From assembly GCA_029245345.1 (NCBI GenBank), contig JAQWPM010000013.1, positions 1 through 64,000 of the forward strand: DNA of 64,000 bases. The letters are read 5' to 3'. The position numbers and the translations under genes are program-made. Below the pieces are notes generated by a model. The model was not told where the DNA came from and did not search any database. It was given only the letters and a program-made list of their open reading frames with translations. This document shows positions 1-8,466 of the stretch, in pieces. Each line of letters begins with the position of its first letter. Positions within the stretch are counted from its first letter, which is position 1. This DNA is from Longimicrobiales bacterium. GTDB taxonomy: Bacteria; Gemmatimonadota; Gemmatimonadetes; Longimicrobiales; Gaopeijiaceae.

Positions 1-357
1 GACGGTGAGGCTGCTGAGGAGGACGGCGGGGACGCCGAGGAAGACGGCGAAGGTGCCGAGGAAGACAGCGAGGACGCTGAAGAAGACGGTGAGGCCGCTG
101 AAGAAGACGGCGAGGCCGCCGAGGAAGACGGCGAGGCCGCCGAAGAAGACGGCGAGGCCGCTGAAGAAGACGGCGAGGCCGCTGAGGGAGACGGCGGGGA
201 CGCCGAGGAAGACGGCGGGGCTGCTGAAGAAGACGGCGAGGCCGCTGAGGAAGACGGCGGGGACGCCGAGGAAGACGGCGGGGCTGCTGAAGAAGACGGT
301 GAGGCTGCTGAAGAAGACAGCGAGGCCGCTGAAGAAGACAGTGAGGACGCTGAGGAA
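1..357 (+). repeat. 21-bp in-frame tandem repeat, 17 units
   Basis: Seventeen consecutive 21-bp units, each beginning GAC GGY or GAC AGY, fill the first 357 bases and probably continue upstream of the window. Each unit encodes seven residues, consensus DGEAAEE with variants DGGDAEE and DSEDAEE. The units differ mainly at third positions and at codons 2 to 5, so the array is diverged rather than freshly expanded. It is part of the acidic coding sequence that ends at 615. Confidence 0.93.
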
Positions 358-615
358 GCCGATTCCTCTGAGGAACAGTCCGACTCTGCCGACGAAGACG
401 CCGCAGATGAAGAGTCCGATGCTGCTGGAGAGGAATCCGACTCCAGTCAGGAAGACACAGAGGCTACCGGTGAAGAAGCGGACCCAGCAGACGGGGACCC
501 CGACGCGGCCGAACAGAAGCTAGATGGCGATCTCGGTGATGGTGACAGGCAGTCGCTGCTTGACCGTCTGGAGGGGAAAGCCGAGGACGTCGATCCTGAT
601 CTAGGCGGGATTTAG
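1..615 (+). CDS. Acidic heptad-repeat protein, 3' end (partial)
   Basis: Reading from base 1 gives 204 codons and a TAG stop at 613-615; the start lies outside the window. Residues 1-119 are the acidic heptads. Residues 120-180 are a Ser/Asp/Glu-rich linker, and the last 20 residues become mixed, with a short amphipathic end (sequence RQSLLDRLEGKAEDVDP). No enzymatic domain, membrane segment or cysteine is visible in the part seen. Such a tail would be disordered and strongly negative; cation binding or a spacer role are possible but unproven. A different frame of the same repeat is also open for 172 codons, but it would be a Lys/Arg/Thr-rich repeat and is a by-product of the repeat. Function is unknown. 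Confidence 0.7.
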   Translation, partial: DGEAAEEDGGDAEEDGEGAEEDSEDAEEDGEAAEEDGEAAEEDGEAAEEDGEAAEEDGEAAEGDGGDAEEDGGAAEEDGEAAEEDGGDAEEDGGAAEEDGEAAEEDSEAAEEDSEDAEEADSSEEQSDSADEDAADEESDAAGEESDSSQEDTEATGEEADPADGDPDAAEQKLDGDLGDGDRQSLLDRLEGKAEDVDPDLGGI

Positions 616-830
616 CCAAGTACTGGCTCCGCTTACGTGGTACGGCTGCTGTCCTGATCGCGCGGCTCTCTCAACTCGGCATGAACAGGCTGCGGATGGC
701 GAAGACCGCCGACCCGTTAAGCCTGATCGGGGCGGACGCCAAAGCGGGCCTCAATGCGATTCATCTGATGATGTGGAACATGATAAGGAGTGCATCAACG
801 TCGGAGTCCTCTCCGCGGCAAAATGGGTAA
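600..830 (+). other. Open segment of a possibly frameshifted gene
   Basis: Just after the acidic frame stops, the third frame is open from 600 to a TAA at 828-830. It reads like real protein: an amphipathic stretch beginning KYWLRLRGTAAVLIARL, then MNRLRMAKTADPLSLIG from the only ATG (681). It overlaps the start of the next open frame by about 58 bases. The acidic frame, this segment and the 773-1219 frame may once have been one gene, broken by two frame changes near 600-618 and 770-830. It could also be a separate 49-codon gene starting at 681. Confidence 0.4.
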
Positions 831-1219
831 GGGAAGCCGAGAAGACCCTGCTAGCGACCTCAGACGAATACGCCAAACTCGCGGCCGACCTGGCGGGCAA
901 GGTCAAGTCCAAGACACCGAACCCGATGATGGTCAGGGCGGGAATAAGACTCGTGCTGAAAGACAACGCCTTTGATATCCAACACCGGCGCTTCGTGGCT
1001 CAAGGATCCAGCACCCTCAGGTCGATTGGGCTAAGCGTACCGGTCACTCGCCTCGTCAACACCTTCGCCAACAAGGGGATCGAAGCGGGCGAAGGGGCGG
1101 GCAAGTCTTTTGCCCTGAAACAGGTCCACTCCCTCATCTCTGAAGTTCTCCATAAGAAGCGTGTCCCGAAACAAGTCGCCGACCAGGCAGCTGATGGTCT
1201 GGTGGCCGCGATCGCCTAG
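773..1219 (+). CDS. Hypothetical protein, possibly 3' part of a broken gene
   Basis: This frame gives 148 codons from a GTG at 773 to TAG at 1217-1219. I do not recognise a family. The product is helical and lysine/alanine-rich (for example AKWVREAEKTLLATSDEYAKL) and has no signal peptide or clear membrane span. The first residues after the GTG look less protein-like than the stretch from about 800 onward, so the true beginning may lie in the overlapping frame to the left. It converges on the cyclase gene with only 12 bases between stops. Being next to that toxin-like gene makes a partner role (chaperone, immunity or delivery) conceivable, but nothing in the sequence proves it. Confidence 0.45.
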   Translation: MEHDKECINVGVLSAAKWVREAEKTLLATSDEYAKLAADLAGKVKSKTPNPMMVRAGIRLVLKDNAFDIQHRRFVAQGSSTLRSIGLSVPVTRLVNTFANKGIEAGEGAGKSFALKQVHSLISEVLHKKRVPKQVADQAADGLVAAIA

Positions 1220-1231
1220 GGTGGCTGGCCG

Positions 1232-2503
1232 CTACTGCGAGCGCGTCCGATGGATCGCGGGGTTGTCGTAGATGACATAGTCACCCTCGTAAGCCCGAAC
1301 CCACTGGTTCCACCCAATGGACCCCTGCGAGGCCCCGCCAGTGCCGGTGGACACGATGAACTGCGGGTGCATTTCCCCCGGTACGAAGGCGATCAACTCC
1401 TCTTCTACGTCGCTCCGGAACGGGTTTCCCAAATCATCGTTGTGATGAATCATATCACCGCCCAGGTACCCTTTTTTACGGATGCGCCGGTTGAGTTCCC
1501 GCGCGGTATGTAGTGTAAGAGCCGAGATGTTTCCCTTCTCCCTGTCCTCCTTGTACGTGCCGTACCCGTGCTGAGTGCGTTCTACAGCTTGGTCCCGGGT
1601 TGCCTGCTGCAGCCGCCGGATGCGGTCACCGATGCCTTCAGACACCTTTCTCTTGGCCGATCTCTTGGCCGAGGAAAAGATCTGCATCTGTCGATCCATT
1701 CCGTGAGCCGCGAGCGAGTGGGTGCTCGCGACGGAGGAGCCCTTCTTCGGGAAGACGCCCCAAAGATCGTAGTCACCTGCACAACACTGCCGATGAGGGT
1801 CCGTTGCGGATCCCGACTTGGCGGTGTTCGTCATCGCCCGAACCAATGTCCACTGCCCTCCTTTTTCCTGTACTATCTTACCGCCCTGCTCGTGGAAGCT
1901 GTCCTGGTGTTGAATTCCCCACCGCGCGGCACTTCCTGTCTTGAGATCGACGAGTCTGAAGTTCATGGGCCCGAATGGTGAGTTGCACGAGACCATCCCG
2001 CCGTCCCTGACGTGCAGAAAATCGATCACTTGCTGGGACCGCAGGTATTCCAGTCTCGGGGCGGACAGCTTCAGAATATCGGGAGCGGCCATCGATGAGT
2101 GCTGGTGGATGTGCCCGTCGGGTGGAGCATTGATGCCTCCGTCGTCGGTCGCCCCAAAGCCGGTGTCGGATCTACCGTGGGCGAAGAATTTTTGCTGCTT
2201 CTTCACAGCCTTCGGATCTGCGCCGGAGATCATCTTCGAGTATTGGACGTGGCTCATGGCGAAGCCCGCGAAGGGCCCCCAGTCACAGCTCTTCGCCTTG
2301 ATCCCGAAGCCCTTCGACGAGTAGCCCTCATCGAGCAGGCCGATGGCGACGGTTGCGGCACACCGGGACACGATGATCCGCTCGAAGTCGTCCGCGACGA
2401 ATTGGATGGCGAGGCCGTGTGCCGGATGGAAGCCAGCTCGCTCAAGAATCTTCCCGGCTGGCCCCGGAACGATCCACACCCCAGAGTTCGTGATTTTTGG
2501 CAT
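1232..2503 (-). CDS. ExoY/edema-factor-like nucleotidyl cyclase toxin
   Basis: The 423-residue product carries the active-site blocks of class II (toxin) nucleotidyl cyclases such as ExoY, anthrax edema factor (EF) and CyaA. Residues 63-76 (SKGFGIKAKSCDWG) match the EF block with K346 and K353, here K64 and K71. The EF His351 position is Lys69, which I recall is also Lys in ExoY. GDYDLWGVF holds D244 and D246 (EF D491/D493, metal ligands). GYLGGDMIHHNDDLGN (345-360) places H354 and N360 at the exact spacing of EF H577 and N583. All key catalytic residues are thus kept, so an active enzyme converting ATP or GTP to a cyclic nucleotide is likely. There is no signal peptide or membrane segment; relatives are injected effectors activated by host proteins. 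Residues 92-145 look like an insertion rich in Lys, Gly and His. ATG at 2503; no strong Shine-Dalgarno. Confidence 0.85.
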   Translation of the reverse strand: MPKITNSGVWIVPGPAGKILERAGFHPAHGLAIQFVADDFERIIVSRCAATVAIGLLDEGYSSKGFGIKAKSCDWGPFAGFAMSHVQYSKMISGADPKAVKKQQKFFAHGRSDTGFGATDDGGINAPPDGHIHQHSSMAAPDILKLSAPRLEYLRSQQVIDFLHVRDGGMVSCNSPFGPMNFRLVDLKTGSAARWGIQHQDSFHEQGGKIVQEKGGQWTLVRAMTNTAKSGSATDPHRQCCAGDYDLWGVFPKKGSSVASTHSLAAHGMDRQMQIFSSAKRSAKRKVSEGIGDRIRRLQQATRDQAVERTQHGYGTYKEDREKGNISALTLHTARELNRRIRKKGYLGGDMIHHNDDLGNPFRSDVEEELIAFVPGEMHPQFIVSTGTGGASQGSIGWNQWVRAYEGDYVIYDNPAIHRTRSQ

Positions 2504-2735
2504 GAAATCTCGGTAAGCTGGCCCCGTCGACCATTTGGTCGCAGGCTGTCCAGTTGAGGCACGGACTTTGTTAGAGGTCGCGTAGGATTGAATCTATTCT
2601 TGCTCAACATCGGACGCGAGACGACGTGGCCGTGATGTTGGTCTCGTGGCGCAGCAGCCGCGACCGATTGACACAAACACGCTCACACCGGCACTCTCAT
2701 TCGCCCCGCAACTTCAACGCACGACGAGGTACAAG

Positions 2736-3881
2736 ATGCGCAGCCGACTGGCACTCACGCTCTTCGTTTTCCTGGCGATCGCCCCGCCGACATTCGCCCA
2801 GATGAGCGTGGCCGAGCCGTTCAAGGTGGGCACCTTCGAGATCGACGGCATCGCGCAGGTCGGGATCGTGCTCCGGGACCAGCACATCGTAGAGCTGGCC
2901 AGGGCGAACGAGGCGCTCGAGCGGAATGCGGAGTACCCGGCGATTCCACTGCCAGCGGACATGCTCGAGCTCATCTCGCGCTACGAATACGGCATGAAGG
3001 CTCGCCTCTACGAGTTGGTGACCCACCTCGTCGAGAACGACATGATCACGGGTACACGACCGGACTACGTCTACGACCTGAGTGAGGTCGGGACGCTTCC
3101 GCCGATCATGTATCCCGGGAAGATCTTGAACGCCGCCGTGAACTTCTATAGCCACGTGAACGAGTCGGGCTCGGACGAGGACCGGACAGAGGCCCGTCGT
3201 CAGCGGCGAGAGAACCGAGGCATACCCTACCTCTTTCTCAAGCCGAGCCGCGGTGCCGTAGTCGGAAACGGGGCCCAGATCGTCCTCCCGTATGGTCGAA
3301 CCCAGATCGACTGGGAAGTCGAGTTGGGCGCCGTCATCGGGCGGGCGGGGAAGTACATCTCTGCCGACGATGCAGAAGCGCACATCTTCGGCTACACCGT
3401 CACGATGGACATCTCGGATCGCGGGGGCCGTCCGCCGGGCGGCAACCCGCTGACGTCGGATTGGTTCGTTGGGAAGGGCCACGACACATTCGCTCCCATG
3501 GGCCCCTGGATCGTGCCGAAGGAGTTCTACGGCAACCCGATGGAGATCCTCCGACAGACGCTCAACGTCGGTGACGAGGTCATGCAGGAGGCCACGGCGG
3601 GCGACATGATCCACACGCTGTGGGAGGTGGTCGAATACGGATCGTCCATCATTACGCTTTATCCCGGCGACGTGATCAACAACGGCACATCGGGCGGCAC
3701 CGGTGCGGGCACCGCGGTGCGCGGTGAGCAGCGCTTCCTGCAGGCCGGCGAAGTCGTGTCCGGTACGATCGACGGAATCGGTACGCTGATTATGCCGGTC
3801 ATCGCGGAGGATGCGCCACAGGGACTGACGGGTGCCCAGCTCACTCCCGTCTGCGACTACCGGGAATGTAGGGGGCGATGA
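2736..3881 (+). CDS. Exported fumarylacetoacetate hydrolase-family protein
   Basis: The 381-residue protein starts at the ATG at 2736, because MRSRLALTLFVFLAIAPPTFAQ is a clean Sec signal peptide; the frame is open further upstream. The C-terminal two thirds is an FAH-type domain. It shows LFLKPSRGAVVGNG, the acidic metal motif DWEVELGAVIG, YTVTMDISDRG, WFVGKGHDTFAPMGPW and LYPGDVINNGTSGG. Family members cleave C-C bonds or hydrate or decarboxylate small 2-oxo acids using a divalent metal, normally in the cytoplasm. Export of this one is unusual. The N-terminal 100 residues replace the usual short FAH N-domain. It stands alone, 134 bases before the next gene. Substrate cannot be inferred. Confidence 0.85.
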   Translation: MRSRLALTLFVFLAIAPPTFAQMSVAEPFKVGTFEIDGIAQVGIVLRDQHIVELARANEALERNAEYPAIPLPADMLELISRYEYGMKARLYELVTHLVENDMITGTRPDYVYDLSEVGTLPPIMYPGKILNAAVNFYSHVNESGSDEDRTEARRQRRENRGIPYLFLKPSRGAVVGNGAQIVLPYGRTQIDWEVELGAVIGRAGKYISADDAEAHIFGYTVTMDISDRGGRPPGGNPLTSDWFVGKGHDTFAPMGPWIVPKEFYGNPMEILRQTLNVGDEVMQEATAGDMIHTLWEVVEYGSSIITLYPGDVINNGTSGGTGAGTAVRGEQRFLQAGEVVSGTIDGIGTLIMPVIAEDAPQGLTGAQLTPVCDYRECRGR

Positions 3882-4016
3882 GCTGATGGATCGGGCAAGT
3901 TTTCTTGGTGCGGCCGCTACCTATCACACATGTCGAATCGTTAGGCATGCAACCTTCGTAGGCCCGCAGAGTTCAAAGTAGTTAGACGGCGACCACATTA
4001 GACTGAGACCGACTCA

Positions 4017-4235
4017 ATGCGCTTTGCAGCGGCGGCTACCGCAACAGGAGTCGTTGGCTTCCTGCTTTTGGAAGCCCTCAAGATCCTGTTGGCTCCCGCG
4101 GCCCTCTGGGTGCTGGGCATGGCAATGATGGTGGTCAAGGTCGTGGCCCTAGGGTTCGTTGTGGTTCTGGCATTGGCCGGCTCGGTTTGGGCATTCCGCA
4201 GGTGGTCCCGAGACAGCAGCGAGATCCTGGCCTAG
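4017..4235 (+). CDS. Small two-span membrane protein
   Basis: The frame encodes 72 residues with two hydrophobic spans, about 5-33 and 36-58, followed by a basic/acidic tail (RRWSRDSSEILA) that should face the cytoplasm. The start is the ATG at 4017; no other start fits the first span. No family is recognised. It lies between the FAH-like gene and a decayed gene on the other strand (stop-to-stop gap 14 bases). The long uninterrupted hydrophobic pattern argues for a real gene. Confidence 0.6.
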   Translation: MRFAAAATATGVVGFLLLEALKILLAPAALWVLGMAMMVVKVVALGFVVVLALAGSVWAFRRWSRDSSEILA

Positions 4236-4249
4236 AGGCCTTCTCTCCC

Positions 4250-4651
4250 CTAGCAGTCGCAGGATCCCGGCAGGCATCGACGATCTCCTGCTCGAATTTC
4301 CCTGGATCTTTGAGTGCCGCCCAGAAGCCTTCCAAGTAGTCGAGGGCCCCACGACGTCGTCTGCCTCAGGCAGAGGGAAGCTCCTGAACACTCTTCGACC
4401 TGCAGGCGCTTGGAGCCGAACAGCGCGGCCACTACGTCGGCGTTGGCGGGCTCAGTGACCCATCTCACCCACTGGAGCTGTTCCTGGTAGAAACCGAGAT
4501 CGTAGCCGCGCCCCCCGCACTCCAGGTAGACGTTCAGGTGATCGGTTGCGGGGGTGTTCCTCACGAATTGGGCAGCCAACTTCTGCGGAGTGAGCGCTAG
4601 AAGAGCGGCGCATGCGAGTCGGATCGAGAGCCCTGGCCGCAGGTGCCGCAC
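4250..4651 (-). pseudogene. Decayed exported protein of the CDFDY/ADV type
   Basis: The minus strand starts with a signal peptide (MRHLRPGLSIRLACAALLAL, ending AAQ) and continues NVYLECGGRGYDLGFYQEQLQWVRWVTEPANADVVA. That resembles the N-terminus of exported proteins I know from Gemmatimonadota, which carry a Cys-x-Asp-Tyr block followed by FVxWVRDRxxADV. After about residue 85 the frame becomes unprotein-like (Arg/Gly/Cys-rich). A neighbouring frame then reads DYLEGFWAALKDPGKFEQEIV at about 4260-4350, so at least one frameshift lies near 4340-4390. The full family is several hundred residues longer, so this is both truncated and shifted. It could instead be a short novel protein. Confidence 0.5.
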
Positions 4652-4800
4652 ATCGGGCGAAGGGTTTGGGCGGCGAGACGCATGCGCTCAAGACGCAGTT
4701 CAGTTAGGCAAGCCGCGAGCCGGTGGGGCGCTCAGCCCTCTGGGACTCACCTGTGGTACCAGCTAGGATGTTGCAGGTGGTATGGGCGCCAACCCTCTTG

Positions 4801-6984
4801 ATGGAAGCGAAGCAACGCGTGGTGAACGGATTGAGGGCCCATCTGCCCGTCCTCTTGGCCTTCGTCATCGGCTCAGGTGTCTTCCTCCCCGCGGCGCTCG
4901 TCGCCCAGGCCGTCGGAGTCACGGTCAGCGTGGTGAGCGGCTCTGGTCCAGTCGAGGGAGTCGAGGTTACGGTCGGGTCCTTGGGAGTCCTCACAGATGA
5001 AAATGGCGAGGTGGTACTCCGCCTCCCTACTGGAGAGCACTCCATCGTGGCCAGCAGAATCGGCTTCGCGGACTCTCGAGTGTCCGTCGTCCTGACCGCT
5101 CTGCGCGACACCGCCGTTGTCATCGAACTCGAAGAAGAGGCCGTCGAGACCGAAGGCATCATCGTCGCTTCCACGCGCACGGACCGGCGGATCGAAGAAG
5201 AGCCGATGCGCGTCGAGGTCGTCAATCGCGAAGAGGTAGAGGAGAAGCTCCTCATGACCCCGGGCGACATCGCGATGCTCCTCAACGAGACGGCCGGCCT
5301 CCGCGTTCAGCCCACGGCGCCCTCGCTTGGTGGCGCGAGCGTGCGAATTCAGGGGCTGCGTGGGCGGTACACTCAGATTCTTTCTGATGGTCTGCCGCTC
5401 TATGGCGGCCAAGCCGGTGCACTGGGCCCGCTGCAGGTACCACCAATGGATCTGGCCCAGGTCGAGGTGATCAAGGGCGCGGCTTCGGCCCTATATGGAT
5501 CAACGGCTCTCGGAGGTGTGGTCAATCTCATCTCTCGGAGACCGGCCAACGAAAGGGAGCTCTTGGTCAACGAGAGCTCGATGGATGGAACCGACGTCGT
5601 GGGATGGATGTCGGACGACATGAACGAGGATTGGGGATACACCCTGCTCACCAGCGTGCATCGTCAGGGCTTCACCGATGTCGATACGGATGGATGGGCT
5701 GACCTTCCACGCTTCCGCCGGGCCGTGGCACGGCCCCGGTTCTTCTGGAACAATCAGGAGGGCGGTTCGGCGATGTTCACCGTGGGTGGCATGGTCGAGG
5801 AGCGAGCAGGGGGCACGCTACCCGGGAGCCTGACTCCCGCCGGGACGGTGTTTCGCGAAGGACTCGACACCAAGCGCCTCGATGGCGGTTTCGTGGGGCG
5901 CATCCTCACCTCAGACACACGCTCCATCTCCGCTCGTGCGTCTGCATCCGTGCAGGGTCACGATCACGAATTCGGGTCACGGCTCGAGCGGGACACACAC
6001 ACGACCGGCTTCGCGGAGCTGGCGATGTCCGGGCACGACGCGGATCACCTATGGGTGGTCGGGGCTGCGGTTCAGTACGACGGATACGACGCACAGGATG
6101 TGCCGGGGTTCGACTTCGACTACGTCGTACCGGCCTTGTTTGCGCAGGACGAGTACGCCCCGACCGACTGGCTCGCTATTGCAGCCAGTGCCCGCCTGGA
6201 TCAACACAGTGAGTACGGGACGAGGGTGAGCCCGAGAGTATCGCTGTTGGTCCGGCCCTCTGAGTGGATCATGCGTCTGTCCGCCGGGACCGGCTACTTC
6301 GCTCCGACGCCCTTTACGGAAGAGACTGAGGCGGTCGGCCTGAGTCGTCTGGTGCCCAACACCGGCTTGGGCGTCGAGCGTGCGAAGAGTGCAATGATCG
6401 ACGTGGGCCGGGTCTTTGGCCCGTTGGAAGTCAACGTGAGTGCGTTCGGATCAGAGATCGATGATCCGCTCGTCACGCGTCGGGTAGGTGAGACGCTGGT
6501 CCTCGAGAATTCAGCCGAGCCGGTTCGCACTTGGGGCACCGAGGTCTTGGCTCGAGTGCGCCACGGCCCTCTTCGTCTGATCGCGACACATGCCTACCTC
6601 CGATCCACGGAGCTGGACCTCTACAGCCCCGGCCGCCGAGAGGTGCCCCTGACGCCACGCCACTCGGCTGGTCTCGTCGCCGCATGGGAAGTAGAGGACG
6701 TGGGACGGGCAGGCCTCGAGTTCTACTTCACGGGGCGTCAGGAGTTAGATGACAATCCGTACCGCGATGTGTCGAAGTCGCATGCGGTTGTTGGTTTCTT
6801 GGTCGACCGGCGCTTCGGGCGGTATCGGTTGTTCTTCAATGCGGAGAACATCCTCGATACTCGCCAGACCGGCTTCGACTCACTCGTTCGACCGTCGCAA
6901 ACCCTGGACGGCCGCTGGATCACCGACGTTTGGGCCCCTCTGGATGGGCGGTCGTTCAACGGGGGTGTCTGGATCACGTTCTAG
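4801..6984 (+). CDS. TonB-dependent outer-membrane receptor
   Basis: The product is about 727 residues. I chose the ATG at 4801 because it gives a normal signal peptide (basic [15 protein letters not shown], hydrophobic core, cleavage after ALVAQ); an in-frame ATG at 4768 and a GTG at 4723 are alternatives. After the signal come a carboxypeptidase-regulatory-like domain (about 20-100, with [17 protein letters not shown]), a plug domain ([39 protein letters not shown]) and a beta-barrel ending in an aromatic strand (FNGGVWITF). It imports a ligand across the outer membrane using TonB energy. Organisation is BtuB/siderophore-like, but the ligand cannot be read from sequence and no inner-membrane transporter is adjacent. 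Confidence 0.9.
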   Translation: MEAKQRVVNGLRAHLPVLLAFVIGSGVFLPAALVAQAVGVTVSVVSGSGPVEGVEVTVGSLGVLTDENGEVVLRLPTGEHSIVASRIGFADSRVSVVLTALRDTAVVIELEEEAVETEGIIVASTRTDRRIEEEPMRVEVVNREEVEEKLLMTPGDIAMLLNETAGLRVQPTAPSLGGASVRIQGLRGRYTQILSDGLPLYGGQAGALGPLQVPPMDLAQVEVIKGAASALYGSTALGGVVNLISRRPANERELLVNESSMDGTDVVGWMSDDMNEDWGYTLLTSVHRQGFTDVDTDGWADLPRFRRAVARPRFFWNNQEGGSAMFTVGGMVEERAGGTLPGSLTPAGTVFREGLDTKRLDGGFVGRILTSDTRSISARASASVQGHDHEFGSRLERDTHTTGFAELAMSGHDADHLWVVGAAVQYDGYDAQDVPGFDFDYVVPALFAQDEYAPTDWLAIAASARLDQHSEYGTRVSPRVSLLVRPSEWIMRLSAGTGYFAPTPFTEETEAVGLSRLVPNTGLGVERAKSAMIDVGRVFGPLEVNVSAFGSEIDDPLVTRRVGETLVLENSAEPVRTWGTEVLARVRHGPLRLIATHAYLRSTELDLYSPGRREVPLTPRHSAGLVAAWEVEDVGRAGLEFYFTGRQELDDNPYRDVSKSHAVVGFLVDRRFGRYRLFFNAENILDTRQTGFDSLVRPSQTLDGRWITDVWAPLDGRSFNGGVWITF

Positions 6985-7090
6985 CGCGTTGCAGATGCGT
7001 CGCTCGCCTCAGCTGAGTGCTTGCGACAAGTTGTGCTCCGGCCGCGGCCGCGACGCGACGCTGTGGTACCCTCTGTCTCAGGAGCACCGA

Positions 7091-8434
7091 GTGCGGACTC
7101 CCTACGTTCTTCTGTGTGCTGCATCTCTCGGCCTGACCGCATGCGGGGCTCCGGGCGCACCCGCGGTCGCGTCAGACGGGCCGGCCCTCCTCACATGGTC
7201 CGAGCAGATGGCGGTGCGCGACCAGTGGCTCACGCAGCGTCACGATGCTCTCCTCCCCATGATGCGCCGGCACGGCATCGGGATGTGGATCGTGGTCAAC
7301 GAGGAATTCCACGACGATCCGCTTACCGAGTACGTCGCTCCCGCACGTCCGTACACGGGGCGCCGTGACGTCTATGTGTTCGTCGATGCCGGGGACGCAG
7401 GGCTTCGGAAGGTGGCGGCCGTCGGCTATTGGGAGGAGACGGTCGCGAGCTTCTTTGAGGCGCCCGTGGATCCCGACCCGGCCAACGTTGTCCTGCAGAA
7501 CCTCTATGAAGAGCACCAACCGGCGACGATCGGGCTCGGTATCGGGGGCAGCCGTGGCATGACACGAAGCCTGACCCACGACTCCTACGCGTTCCTAGCG
7601 AATGCCATGGGCCCTGAGGCCGAAGCGCGCTTCGTGAGCGCCGCACCGCTCATCGAGGAGTACCTCGCGACGCGCCTGCCTTCCGAGTTCGCCCACTATG
7701 AGCAGCTGGTGGCTCTGACGGAGGCGATCACGAAAACAGCCTTTTCGGGCGAGGTCATCACGCCCGGCACGACGACCGTGGGTGACGTGCGCCGCTTCAT
7801 GTACGACGAGTTGTGGCGCAACGGGGTGGGGACTTGGTTCCAACCGGACCTCCGTGTTCAACGTCACGCGTTGGCGGAGGTCGGATCCCGTGGGTTCCTG
7901 GCCGTCGCATCCGAAACGACTGTGATCGAGCCGGGCGACCTCATCCACGTCGACTTCGGGATCTCGTACATGGGGCTCGACAGCGATTGGCAGAAGATGG
8001 CGTACGTGCTGGGGCCGGATGAAGACGACGCGCCGGATGGACTCAAGGCCGCGTTCGCGAACACGGTAGCGTTGCAGGATGCGCTGACGCTCCGCGCGTC
8101 GCGCCCCGGTCGCACGGCGGGCGAGGCTTATACGGCTGCGATGGAGGAGGTCGAGCAACTCGGCATCGAGGCGCAGATCTATTCGCATCCCTTGGGCAAC
8201 CACGGACACGGCATGGGGCCGAGCATCGACTTTCGCAGCGCGGGTCGGTCAGACGCCACGTCGAAGCCGCTCGTCGAGGGCTCGTACATCTCCATCGAAC
8301 TGAACACGAAGACAGCGGTAGCGGAGTGGGACGGGCAGGACGTGTACATCATGCAGGAGGACCCCGCCTTCCTCACCCCGGACGGGTGGCGTTTCTTCCG
8401 GCCTCGTCAGGAGGCGTTCTACCTCATTCGTTGA
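7091..8434 (+). CDS. M24-family metallopeptidase lipoprotein
   Basis: Translation from the GTG at 7091 (AGGAGC about 7 bases upstream) gives a lipoprotein signal [18 protein letters not shown] with lipobox LTAC. Upstream in-frame sequence is non-coding in character. The C-terminal half is a pita-bread M24 domain with metal ligands in place: the two Asp of HVDFG and DSDWQ, the His of HGHGMGP, the Glu of SIELN and the Glu of YIMQED. Family members are Xaa-Pro dipeptidases, aminopeptidase P or creatinases. An N-terminal creatinase-like domain (about 25-190) precedes it. The 447-residue enzyme should act at the cell envelope on peptides. It converges on a paralogue across a hairpin. Confidence 0.9.
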   Translation: MRTPYVLLCAASLGLTACGAPGAPAVASDGPALLTWSEQMAVRDQWLTQRHDALLPMMRRHGIGMWIVVNEEFHDDPLTEYVAPARPYTGRRDVYVFVDAGDAGLRKVAAVGYWEETVASFFEAPVDPDPANVVLQNLYEEHQPATIGLGIGGSRGMTRSLTHDSYAFLANAMGPEAEARFVSAAPLIEEYLATRLPSEFAHYEQLVALTEAITKTAFSGEVITPGTTTVGDVRRFMYDELWRNGVGTWFQPDLRVQRHALAEVGSRGFLAVASETTVIEPGDLIHVDFGISYMGLDSDWQKMAYVLGPDEDDAPDGLKAAFANTVALQDALTLRASRPGRTAGEAYTAAMEEVEQLGIEAQIYSHPLGNHGHGMGPSIDFRSAGRSDATSKPLVEGSYISIELNTKTAVAEWDGQDVYIMQEDPAFLTPDGWRFFRPRQEAFYLIR

Positions 8435-8439
8435 GGATG

Positions 8440-8466
8440 CGCTGAAGTGCTAGAAGCGCTTCAGCG
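8440..8466. terminator. Bidirectional hairpin between convergent M24 genes
   Basis: CGCTGAAG at 8440-8447 pairs with CTTCAGCG at 8459-8466. Inside, a T-G wobble and GCT/AGC extend the stem to 12 pairs with a three-base AGA loop. The stop codon of the minus-strand gene lies in the right arm. No T-run follows, so it is not a textbook intrinsic terminator, but its place between convergent stops fits a shared transcript end. Confidence 0.6.

Noticed and set aside
1..357. CRISPR-like regular spacing
   Set aside because: Units are contiguous, in frame, 21 bases long and without unique spacers; this is a coding tandem repeat.
5..523. A 172-codon open frame encoding a Lys/Arg/Thr repeat
   Set aside because: It is the second frame of the 21-bp repeat. 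The first frame gives a sensible acidic protein that continues beyond the repeat to 615, so the basic frame is a by-product.
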